This document shows positions 19,262 through 27,549 of a stretch of 57,856 nucleotides of DNA, in pieces (position 1 is the stretch's first letter; the number at the start of each line of letters is the position of its first letter). Both the position numbers and the translations under genes were made by a program. The notes beneath the pieces are model-generated. The model had not been told where the DNA came from. It saw only the letters and a program-made list of their open reading frames with translations, and searched no databases. The DNA comes from Paenibacillus anaericanus (GTDB taxonomy: Bacteria > Bacillota > Bacilli > Paenibacillales > Paenibacillaceae), in contig NZ_RZNY01000024.1 in assembly GCF_003994475.1 (NCBI RefSeq), forward strand, positions 9,039 to 66,894, read 5' to 3'.

Positions 19262-20814
19262 GTGAAAAACCAGGAGACTGAAAGCGGTGGAACCAGTCCG
19301 GCCAACGAGACCTCATTATCTACTTATTCTCTTAGTAGTTCTTTGGACGAAATGTTAGCCCTGTTTCGGCAAATATTCAGCAATGATGGCACACTTAGAA
19401 TAAGAATAATTGAGAATGCACAGTGTAGCAGTATTCGCTGTGGCCTAATTTATATTGACGGAATGATTGATAGGAACCAGATTAGTGAGGGTGTTATAAA
19501 ACCTATAACTAGCTATCAGTTTGATGAATCGGAACGAAGTGGTACAGCTGAGCTGATGGATAAAATCAGAAAGCAAGTTTTGAATGTTAGTGATGTAGCT
19601 GACTCTACGGATCTGGAAGAAATAATCGCTGCGATTATATCGGGGAAAACCGTATTTCTACTGGACGGCTATTCCGGCGCACTTAACATTAGTGCACAAG
19701 GCTGGGAGATTAGGGCTATAACCGATCCGATGACGGAAAAAGCGAACAGGGGATCTCGTGAAGGGTTTACCGAATCAATGCAAGTTAACCTGACGCTTAT
19801 AAGGCGGAGAATACATGATTCTGACTTGAAGTTTATATTCCTTGAGGTAGGAACTCGCAGTAAAACACAAACCTGCCTCTGCTATATGGAAAGCTTGGCC
19901 TCGCCAGATATTCTTAAGGAACTGCAAGGTCGGCTGAAGCGGGTTGAAATTGATCATATTCTGGATACGGGTTATATTTCGGAATTAATTCGGGATGAGC
20001 CCTACTCCCCCTTCGAAACGATTGGAAGCACAGAGCGCCCTGATACGGTGGTTGGTAAGCTCATGGAGGGTAGAATTGCGCTACTTATCGAGGGGAGTCC
20101 TTTTGCCCTAACTCTCCCTTATGTGTTTGTGGAGAATTTTCAAACCAGCGAAGACTATTACATGAACTATTATTTTGCCTCTTTTAACCGGTTGTTAAGG
20201 ATCTTTGGGGCATTCTTGTCCTTTAGTATCCCAGCTGTATATGTTGCATTGGTTACTTACAGTCGGAAATGGTACCCACACAGCTCCTGCTCAGCATTGC
20301 GAAGGCGAGGATGGACGTACCATTTCCAACAATAGTAGAAGCGCTGCTGATGTTGACCGTATTCGAGATCCTGCGGGAGGCGGGTTCCAGAATACCAAGC
20401 AACGTAGGACAGGCTGTCAGTATTGTGGGTGCTTTAGTTCTAGGACAGGCGGCCGTGGATGCTCGAATCGTCAGTGCTCCTATGGTTATTGTAGTCGGTC
20501 TTACGGGGATAACAACACTACTAAACCCCAAAATTACGGGTCCTTTAATAATAATCAGGGTTTTATTACTGATACTGGCCTTTCTATTAGGCATATATGG
20601 GTATTTCTTAGGGCTGCTTGGTTTGGTAGTTCATTTGATGAGTCTTCGTTCATTTGGGGTGTCTTATATGATTGGCGTAGGTTCGATTCGTCCTCAGGAT
20701 ATAAAGGATACAGTGATCCGGGTTCCGTGGTGGGACATGTACTTGCGTCCGGTGGTCATAGGGGCGAGGAATATGAAGAGAAAGTCATCTAAGAACAAGG
20801 GACATCATCGATGA
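19262..20814 (+). pseudogene. gerAA: Germinant receptor A subunit (GerAA family), frameshifted
   Basis: The first frame (to 20335) gives the GerAA N-terminal soluble domain and first membrane helices: LVIEGSP-like LLIEGSPFALTLPYVF, then FGAFLSFSIPAVYVALVTY. It then loses the family sequence. A second frame resumes exactly where expected with EMVPTQLLLSIAKARMDVPFPTIVEALLM through the remaining helices to 20814. One missing base near 20260 (TAC-AG) explains this; the restored protein would be about 516 residues, normal for GerAA. GTG 19262 has AGGAG eight bases upstream. The A subunit is required for the receptor in the spore inner membrane, so if real the mutation should abolish germination through this operon. 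Confidence 0.85.
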
Positions 20815-21968
20815 TACAGGTGAAACGTTTGCTGCAGATACTAATAGTACTGTTTTCGCTAGTTGCGATTTCAGGTTGCTGGAATTACGTTGAAGTTGAT
20901 GATTTGTCCATTGTGGCAGGTGTGGCAATTGATAAGAACCCGGCAGATGGAAAATTGTTATTAACAGTAGAACTGATTGACACAAAAGGGGGGACAAAGC
21001 AGACGCAGGCAGGCTACAAGACGATTAGCCTTACAGGAGACACGATGTTTGAGATTGTCAGAAACATGATATCAATGACAGGCAAGAAATTATTCTGGAG
21101 TCATGCCAAAGTGATTATTATCAGCGAGGAGGTTGCCCGGAGTGACGGGGTGATTAGATTTATTGATTGGTACACGAGAGATACGGAAACGAGAGCTGAT
21201 GTATTTATTTTTGTATCCAAGGAGAAAACAGCCCGGGAGATTCTTGATCTTCAAAGCACAATGGAGTCAATCACTTCCTTTGAGTTGGCGCAAATGATGC
21301 GGGATGAGAAGTATGTTAGCTCAGCTCCGACTGTGGAGATATGGGATTTTATCGATAAGTTGGAGTCTCGTGGGAAGTGCGCAATAGCACCGCTAGTTTA
21401 TATTCACCAAAATGATACGACTAGCAGTGAGCGAGTCAACGGAACCGCTGTTTTTAGTAAAGATCGAATGGTGGGCACTCTCAGCGAGGAAGAAAGCAAA
21501 TATATGCTGTTTGCCAAAAATGATATAAAGGGAGGTGTACTACCTGTGAATGATGAGACGGGTATACCAACTTTCTCATTAGAAATTATATCGAATGAGA
21601 CTAAAATAAAGCCTTTATTGACTAATGAGGGGATCCAGATTCAGATTAACACCGTGACTCATACGGGTCTGGATGAGGTCATGTCTTCAAACGGATTGTC
21701 AGATTTCCAGAGCCAGAAGGCAATTGAACAACGTGCTGAGGAAGAACTCGAAAAAAATATCTTGAAGGTAATTTATAAAGTACAGCAGGAGTATCGTAGC
21801 GATATTTTTGGGTTTGGAGAGATTATTCATGAACAGTTGCCTAAAACGTGGAAAGAGATGGATGACACATGGGAAAATGAATTTAGCAAGTTAAAGTTTA
21901 CGGTTCAATCGAAGGTTATGATTGATAACAGCGCTAGAACTTCAAGATCAATTAGAATAGGTGATTAA
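20811..21968 (+). CDS. gerAC: Germinant receptor C subunit, Ger(x)C lipoprotein
   Basis: A 385-residue lipoprotein of the GerAC family. A signal peptide of about 20 residues ends in the lipobox AISGC, so Cys23 or nearby is the lipidated residue, followed by the typical WNYVEVDDLSIVAGVAIDK. The remainder carries the three mixed alpha/beta domains of GerC proteins (FSHAKVIIISEEVAR-like region: WSHAKVIIISEEVAR). It anchors on the spore inner membrane with the A and B subunits. ATG 20811 overlaps the A-subunit stop in ATGA, and AAGGGAC lies upstream, so translation is coupled. Confidence 0.93.
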   Translation: MIQVKRLLQILIVLFSLVAISGCWNYVEVDDLSIVAGVAIDKNPADGKLLLTVELIDTKGGTKQTQAGYKTISLTGDTMFEIVRNMISMTGKKLFWSHAKVIIISEEVARSDGVIRFIDWYTRDTETRADVFIFVSKEKTAREILDLQSTMESITSFELAQMMRDEKYVSSAPTVEIWDFIDKLESRGKCAIAPLVYIHQNDTTSSERVNGTAVFSKDRMVGTLSEEESKYMLFAKNDIKGGVLPVNDETGIPTFSLEIISNETKIKPLLTNEGIQIQINTVTHTGLDEVMSSNGLSDFQSQKAIEQRAEEELEKNILKVIYKVQQEYRSDIFGFGEIIHEQLPKTWKEMDDTWENEFSKLKFTVQSKVMIDNSARTSRSIRIGD

Positions 21969-21970
21969 AA

Positions 21971-22174
21971 ATGGCTGTATTAATTGTGTTTCTTTATGCT
22001 TTCATTGTTTTGATTGATCCGTATGGTCTGCTGAAACAGGGATTGAAACGTGACTTTTATGTATGTTCTGCCCTGTGCTTGCTTTCGTTTGTGATCGCCT
22101 TTTCACTGACGATGAAGTGGGATATTCCCAGTCCTACCCCATTAATTGAAGGCTGGGTCAAGCAACTTCACTAG
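21971..22174 (+). CDS. Small two-helix membrane protein, GerA-operon D-subunit type
   Basis: A 67-residue protein made almost entirely of two hydrophobic helices (about 2-21 and 30-48) joined by a short basic loop (KQGLKRD). Two bases separate it from gerAC and 34 from the permease gene. Small two-helix proteins of 65-80 residues, called D subunits, occur within many GerA-family operons in Bacillales and modulate germination rate in those studied. Size, topology and position all match; sequence similarity could not be tested. Confidence 0.75.
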   Translation: MAVLIVFLYAFIVLIDPYGLLKQGLKRDFYVCSALCLLSFVIAFSLTMKWDIPSPTPLIEGWVKQLH

Positions 22175-22208
22175 AATGAATGAATACCAAGAAAGAAGGT
22201 GACCTTTC

Positions 22209-23309
22209 ATGAGTAAAGAGACGATTACGGGTGGCCAGTACACTAGCATAACGATCATGTTTATGATCAGCAGTTCATTGTTCATGGGAGGTGCAGGTCT
22301 ATCCGGCAACAGCATTTGGGTTTCTTTGTTGCTTGCGATTACAATGGCAGTGCCGCTTGTGTGCATCTACGCAAGACTGCATGCTCTGTTTCCTGGTAAA
22401 AATATTTTCGATATGTTGATTGCAGTTTTTGGCAAGGTAGCAGGTAGAGTAGTAGCCTGTTCATATATATGGTATTCCCTACATTTAGGAGCCCTTGTGC
22501 TGCGTAATTTTGGCGAATTCAGTAAAACGGTCCCGTTAACTGCAACGCCGATGATTGTGCCTATGCTATGCATTGGGCTACTCTGTGTTTGGGCAGTAAG
22601 AGCAGGGATTGAAGTGATCGGAAGAAGTGCGAAGTTCTTAGTTCTGTTTGTGCTATTTGAGCTCTTTATCATACAAATATTTTCGCTCCCCCTTTTTGAA
22701 TATCATCATCTATTACCGTTGCTAGATAACGGTTGGAATGCCGTACTGAGCGATGCCATGAGTTCATTCTCATTTCCTTTAGCTGAGACTGTATTGCTGT
22801 TGGGCGCTTTTCACTCCCTACCGGATCGAGCCTCAGCCTATCGGGTAATGCTAAGTGGGGTGTTGATTTCAGGGGGAGTTATTATTCTAGTTTACCTACG
22901 TAATATGTTAGTACTGGGACCTGAGATCATAACCTCTTTGTACTTCCCATCTTATGTGGCGACGAGCCGGATCAATATAGGGGATTTTCTCACAAGAATC
23001 GAAGGCTCCTCGGCGATAGCGTTTGTAACAGCGCTGGTCATCAAGGTTAGTTTGTGTTTATATGTAGCCAGCATTGGAATTGCCAAAGTATTTAACCTAA
23101 AGAGTTATCGTTCCGTTGTCCTACAGATGGGGTTGATCATGGTGTATTTGTCGGTATTTATATTCAAAGATATTATGGGGATGCAGTACTTCGCCTTTCA
23201 TATTTATAAAGTCTATGCCTTCCCTTTTCAGGTGATTATCCCGATGATATTGTGGATTGGGTCTGAAATTGTAGTTCGAAGAAACAAGAATAAGACGGCG
23301 GTGGCTTAA
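22209..23309 (+). CDS. gerAB: Germinant receptor B subunit, spore germination permease
   Basis: A 366-residue integral membrane protein with about ten helices of the amino-acid/polyamine/organocation fold, family GerAB (endospore germination permease). Family features include GGQYTSITIMFMISSSLF near the start, GKVAGRVVACSYIWY and the conserved LLPLLDNGW region. The B subunit forms the germinant-binding site in B. subtilis GerA. ATG 22209 follows GAAGGTGA. It is the last gene of the A-C-D-B operon. Unlike the A subunit, it is intact. Confidence 0.93.
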   Translation: MSKETITGGQYTSITIMFMISSSLFMGGAGLSGNSIWVSLLLAITMAVPLVCIYARLHALFPGKNIFDMLIAVFGKVAGRVVACSYIWYSLHLGALVLRNFGEFSKTVPLTATPMIVPMLCIGLLCVWAVRAGIEVIGRSAKFLVLFVLFELFIIQIFSLPLFEYHHLLPLLDNGWNAVLSDAMSSFSFPLAETVLLLGAFHSLPDRASAYRVMLSGVLISGGVIILVYLRNMLVLGPEIITSLYFPSYVATSRINIGDFLTRIEGSSAIAFVTALVIKVSLCLYVASIGIAKVFNLKSYRSVVLQMGLIMVYLSVFIFKDIMGMQYFAFHIYKVYAFPFQVIIPMILWIGSEIVVRRNKNKTAVA

Positions 23310-23529
23310 TAGCGACGACACTCTAATGTTAGCAAATATCAGCACGGATAAGAATGGACTTGGACAATGTCAAGGATAAAAATTACTGTTCGAGAAGAAA
23401 AACAATGAAATTATCGTCAATATGGCAACATTTTCAATATTTTTTCGTCCTTGCTATTGCATCCGATCCAGAAGGAAGATAACATGGAAGAAGATGTGAT
23501 AAACCGCTGATTAAAGAGGGGGCTTCGAT

Positions 23530-23742
23530 ATGTGGTTACTCGCTGGAGCTGGTGAGACTACAACGACCTATAACGGCTTTGATATCTTTATGTTATTGTT
23601 TACGCTGATTATTTTTATTGGTGTGGTACGTCTACTGATGGAGCGTCCCAAGAAGAATCTGTTTGCTATCGGATTCGGCATGCTTTGCTTGGTCATTTTT
23701 TTGGTCTCGGATGTCATCATGATCAAGGCTTGGTTCAGTTAA
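23530..23742 (+). CDS. Small membrane protein, possibly DUF2759-like
   Basis: A 70-residue protein with two predicted helices (about 19-35 and 45-65) and the linker RLLMERPKKNLFAIGFG. It recalls small DUF2759 proteins of Bacillales, but the assignment is from memory of general shape and is uncertain. GAGGGGG lies seven bases before ATG 23530, supporting translation. It stands alone, followed by a terminator. Confidence 0.7.
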   Translation: MWLLAGAGETTTTYNGFDIFMLLFTLIIFIGVVRLLMERPKKNLFAIGFGMLCLVIFLVSDVIMIKAWFS

Positions 23743-23785
23743 ATCATCTGATGGCCACAACTAATGATTAATTATATTTCGCAAC

Positions 23786-23823
23786 AAAAAGGTGGCAGCC
23801 CAAGTAATTGGCCTGCCATTTTG
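23786..23823 (+). terminator. Probable rho-independent terminator
   Basis: AAAAGGTGGCAG-CC pairs with GGCCTGCCATTTT across a ten-base loop with a single bulged G. It ends in TTTTG and fits termination of the small membrane protein gene. Confidence 0.7.
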
Positions 23824-23894
23824 TATTTAGGATCACAGTTTAACTTATAACCTAACTGAAACTGTACATTGGATAGCACCGGATAGTGTCCAAA

Positions 23895-24155
23895 ATTATT
23901 TAGTTGCATTAGTTACACTTAATATGGGTTCAATCTACGCTGCACGAGTATTAGTTGCAAATAGTACACTTAAACTTCCCATGTTCGAGTAAGTCTCCAG
24001 TTTGGCTTGAAATAGCTGTATGTTGTACAACTAAAGTGAGCGAATTCATCGATGAAGCCAATTTGGTGTATTTTATACAACTATGTGTGGTTTGGAAGTT
24101 GCTGAGTGACTAAATAGTGTAGCGGTGGATGGAAGTTGTTAAGTAACTCTAGAGT
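23895..24155. repeat. Degenerate array with about 50-bp period
   Basis: Within the 626-base gap before the U32 gene, related words recur: TTAGTTGCATTAGTTACACT at 23900, TTAGTTGCAAATAGTACACT at 23951, GCTGTATGTTGTACAACTAA at 24015 and GGTGTATTTTATACAACTAT at 24065, giving intervals of about 51, 62 and 50 bases. A second word follows at 24094 (GGAAGTTGCTGAGTGACTAA) and 24132 (GGAAGTTGTTAAGTAACTCT). The units are too divergent for a CRISPR. No convincing gene is found in 23743-24368 apart from the terminator. Confidence 0.6.
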
Positions 24156-24368
24156 ATATAGATGTATGAAGGTAATGAGTAACTTTGTGGTATTCCATGT
24201 TTGCTTATATTTTCCGCTGGATACGTGGGAATAAAGCTAGAGTGTGAGGCCGATGTCTGATAAAATAGATAAGTTATAGGAATCTCAGATTTTAGATGTT
24301 GTTAGTTCTAAGAGAGATGAATACAGAATTTAATGATGAATCCAAGTGATTTATCTAGGAGGATATAA

Positions 24369-26921
24369 ATGAGTAAGACAGCATTAACAAGACAAGACGT
24401 GGAACTGCTTGCACCCGCAGGTGATTGGGATTGTATGCGGGCTGCGGTAGCCAATGGAGCAGATGCGGTATTTTTTGGAGTGGAGAAGTTTAATGCTCGT
24501 GCACGGGCGAACAATTTCCGGATGGACGAGTTGCCAGAGATTATGGCCTTTTTACACAGCTATGGAGTGAAAGGGTTTTTGACCTTTAATATTCTCGTTT
24601 TTGAGAATGAGTTACGAGATGCAGGAGAGTTAATTGAAGCATGTATCGATGCAGGTGTAGATGCGGTGATTGTACAGGATTTAGGTCTGGTTAAGCTGAT
24701 CAGAGAACTGTCACCAGACTTTCCGATTCATGGTTCGACGCAAATGACGATTACTTCGCCGGAAGCGGTTGAGTTTACTAAGCCGTGGGGGATGGAGCGG
24801 GTTGTACTTGGACGTGAAAATAACCTGAAGCAAATCGAGAAGATTGGAGCGCAGGCGAAGCTGCCGATGGAGGTATTCGTACATGGTGCTCTATGCGTAT
24901 CTTATTCCGGTCAATGTCTAACATCGGAAATGTGGGGTGGACGTTCGGCGAACCGCGGCGAATGCGCACAGGCATGCCGTCTTCCATATGACCTCATGGT
25001 GGATGGAGTGCAGAAGCCGATGGGCGATATAGCTTATCTGTTGTCTCCTAAAGACCTCGCCGCTATTGATATTATGCCTGAATTGATTGAAGCGGGAGTA
25101 ACGTCTTTCAAGATCGAAGGACGGATGAAGACCCCGGAATATGTTGCTAATGTCGTGAGTAAGTATCGGAAGGCAATTGATAATTATTTCGAAGGAGATG
25201 GAGTCCGGCCATCAAAGGAAGAAATTCGTGAGCTTCAACAGAGCTTCTCGCGTGGTTTTACGCACGGATTCCTTGAAGGAACGAACAATAAGCAATTGGT
25301 GGAGGGAACATTCCCCAAAAGCCGTGGAGTATATCTAGGTGTGGTAGAACAGGTGCTTCGTGATGGTGTTGTCTGTAAGATTGAGGCGCCAGTGAAGCGT
25401 GGCGACGGTATTGTGTTCGATGCGGGGGACCCGACGAAGAAGGAAGAAGGGGGCCGCATCTACGATTTACGGCGCAAGGGTGTGAAGCTGGAAGGCGAAG
25501 CGGCTGAGAGTTGGATCGTGGACATTGTGCCAGGTCGCAATGATGTTGATCTACGCCGTGTTCAAGTAGGCGATCGTATCTGGAAGACGAATGACCCTGC
25601 TTTGGATAAGCGGCTTCGTCAGTCGTATGAGATTGACAAGCCTTACCGGGTGTTCCCTGTGCATGTCCGGGTAATTGGACATGCAGGTGGGCTGCTCTCG
25701 ACTTTCTGGACTGATGCCCAGAAAGGAACGACGGTACGCGTCGACTCGGAGCTTGAGCTCGAAGTCGCACAGAAACGGCCGATGGACTACGCCCTGCTCG
25801 AAGAGCAGTTTGGCCGTCTAGGCGGTACGGTGTTCCAGCTCGAGAAGCTGGATGTGGAGCTGCATGGCGACGTAATCCTACCGATGCGAGAGCTGAACGG
25901 CATTCGCCGCCGCGCAGTGGAACTGCTGGCGGGCGAGCGGCCTAAACCGCCCGTTTACGTGAAACGGGCGGAGGGGCTTGATGGCGCCCTCGCGCATAGC
26001 GGGGCGCCTGCGGGCGACGGCGCGGATGCTATGCCGCGCCGCGTGCCCGTGGCTCGCGGTGAGGCGAAGCTCACCGCGCTCTGCCGCAGCCTGCCGCAGG
26101 TGCAGGCTGCACTCGAAGCTGGCGTAGAAATGATCTACGCCGACTTCGAATTCATTAAGCAGTTCCCGGCAGCGGTGGAAGCCGTACGGGCAGCTGGCAA
26201 GTCCATTGCGCTAGCGACGCCGCGCATTCATATGCCAGGCGAGAACGGCTACCATAACAACATCCTGCGTCTTGAACCCGACGCAGTGCTAGTACGCAAC
26301 ACAGGTGCCTTGTACTTCTATCTACGGCACCGCCAAGAGAACCCAGATGCTAAGCATCCGCAAATTATCGGAGACTTCTCGCTTAACATCGCCAATCACA
26401 AGGCGGCAGAGTTGTTCCTAGAAGCGGGCTGTGATCTCATCACACCGTCATATGACCTCAATATTCAGCAGATGGTTGATCTGCTGGGTCAGAGTCAGAC
26501 TTCTGCAGTGGAGATCGTTATCCATCAGCATTTACCGATGTTCCATACGGAGCATTGTGTGTACTGTACCTTCCTTAGTGAAGGAACAGACTTTACAAAC
26601 TGTGGACGTCCATGTGAAGATCACAGCGTATCCCTGCAGGATCGTATTGGAATGTCTCATCCGGTTCGAGTAGACGAAGGGTGTCGCAATACCGTGTATA
26701 ACGCGATTGAGCAATCAGGTGCAGAATATCTGAATCACTTCCTTGAGCTTGGTGTGCCAAAATATCGGGTAGAATTCCTGGAAGAGACACCAGAGCAGGT
26801 ACATGAGGTCATTGATCTGTATACTCGTGCGCTACGCGGTGAGATTAGCGGAACACAGGTATGGAAGTCACTTAAAGCGACCAACCAACTTGGCGTTACG
26901 CGTGGGCAATTAGTGAAATAA
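24369..26921 (+). CDS. U32 family protein with DUF3656, RlhA-like
   Basis: An 850-residue protein. The N-terminal half is a U32 TIM barrel (VELLAPAGDWDCMRAAVANGADAVFFG, about 11-40) with the Cys-bearing core SYSGQC, RGECAQACR (about 175-205), which in relatives binds an iron-sulfur cluster. A DUF3656 segment follows (about 370-520), then a second barrel-like half with further cysteines (CVYCTF, NCGRPCEDHSV, about 715-745). E. coli RlhA hydroxylates cytidine 2501 of 23S rRNA, and related TrhP proteins hydroxylate tRNA, so prephenate-dependent RNA hydroxylation is more likely than protease action. Between the halves lies an unusually GC-rich linker (47 of 60 bases G or C at 25981-26040). ATG 24369 follows AGGAGG. 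Confidence 0.88.
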   Translation: MSKTALTRQDVELLAPAGDWDCMRAAVANGADAVFFGVEKFNARARANNFRMDELPEIMAFLHSYGVKGFLTFNILVFENELRDAGELIEACIDAGVDAVIVQDLGLVKLIRELSPDFPIHGSTQMTITSPEAVEFTKPWGMERVVLGRENNLKQIEKIGAQAKLPMEVFVHGALCVSYSGQCLTSEMWGGRSANRGECAQACRLPYDLMVDGVQKPMGDIAYLLSPKDLAAIDIMPELIEAGVTSFKIEGRMKTPEYVANVVSKYRKAIDNYFEGDGVRPSKEEIRELQQSFSRGFTHGFLEGTNNKQLVEGTFPKSRGVYLGVVEQVLRDGVVCKIEAPVKRGDGIVFDAGDPTKKEEGGRIYDLRRKGVKLEGEAAESWIVDIVPGRNDVDLRRVQVGDRIWKTNDPALDKRLRQSYEIDKPYRVFPVHVRVIGHAGGLLSTFWTDAQKGTTVRVDSELELEVAQKRPMDYALLEEQFGRLGGTVFQLEKLDVELHGDVILPMRELNGIRRRAVELLAGERPKPPVYVKRAEGLDGALAHSGAPAGDGADAMPRRVPVARGEAKLTALCRSLPQVQAALEAGVEMIYADFEFIKQFPAAVEAVRAAGKSIALATPRIHMPGENGYHNNILRLEPDAVLVRNTGALYFYLRHRQENPDAKHPQIIGDFSLNIANHKAAELFLEAGCDLITPSYDLNIQQMVDLLGQSQTSAVEIVIHQHLPMFHTEHCVYCTFLSEGTDFTNCGRPCEDHSVSLQDRIGMSHPVRVDEGCRNTVYNAIEQSGAEYLNHFLELGVPKYRVEFLEETPEQVHEVIDLYTRALRGEISGTQVWKSLKATNQLGVTRGQLVK
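25947..25971. other. Perfect intragenic hairpin in GC-rich linker
   Basis: CCGCCCGTTT (25947-25956) and AAACGGGCGG (25962-25971) pair perfectly around a five-base loop inside the U32 gene, at the left edge of its GC-rich segment. Confidence 0.7.
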
Positions 26922-26960
26922 CAAGGGTGCGCCAATCGGCGTCGCTCGATCATGTTCATA

Positions 26961-27001
26961 GGACTGCTTCTCCGTGTGATTTACGGAGGGCAGTCTTTTT
27001 T
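26961..27001 (+). terminator. Rho-independent terminator after U32 gene
   Basis: GACTGC pairs with GCAGTC and the inner CTCCGT with ACGGAG around GTGATTT, followed by six T residues. Confidence 0.88.
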
Positions 27002-27099
27002 CGAAAAAGGTGTGTTTTTATAGGCTCTACGCTGTAACCAATGTTTTACTAGGGAGGATTTGGTACATACATTGGGCAGGAGACCAGCTTCCAGGCTTT

Positions 27100-27300
27100 A
27101 TTTAAAGGGAATTACTCAAGTTAAGTTGCTGAGATTACACATCTTTCCACTAGTAACTGGAATAACTCCAGTTAATCAACCGATAATCGGTCATAACTGG
27201 TTATAAGCGCCGAATTAGATGGAGAAATTCCAGTTGAGTTGCTCACTCGTTGTATGCGATCGTAATTAGGAGGAGGAATTCCAGGTATTCATACTCCATC
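27100..27300. repeat. Degenerate array with about 50-bp period, second site
   Basis: Related cores occur at 27108 (GGGAATTACTCAAGTTAAG), 27158 (TGGAATAACTCCAGTTAAT), 27220 (TGGAGAAATTCCAGTTGAG) and 27271 (AGGAGGAATTCCAGGTATT): intervals 50, 62 and 51. Following words such as AGTTGCTGAGATTAC (27124) and GAGTTGCTCACTCG (27237) resemble those at 24097. Several cores are near-palindromic (CTGGAATAACTCCAG). The rest of the 26922-27549 gap shows no gene. Confidence 0.6.
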
Positions 27301-27549
27301 GAGTACTGGCAGCTTCTAGATCGGCATAAATTAATGCCTCCAAATCATGAGTGCTTGCTATAGTAGAGGTGTGTGCAGATTATAGCTTTGAAAATGGAAT
27401 GAATAGACCATATTTTGGGCTCAATCTGAAAATCAGTGGATGACAAAACGCAACGCTGCTTCCCACTATAGGGGCTGTCAGCCGCTGTATTTGGTTTTGA
27501 GCCTTATTTTGTAGATAAAAGATTAAAACCGAGGGGAATGGATAGAAGC

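Noticed and set aside
20205..20792. 195-residue overlapping frame within the gerAA region
   Set aside because: It is a third frame across the frameshifted gene with low-complexity Gly/Arg/Ser sequence and no family similarity.
23895..24155. CRISPR-like periodic array
   Set aside because: Unit words differ strongly between copies, intervals vary (50-62), and no cas genes are near.
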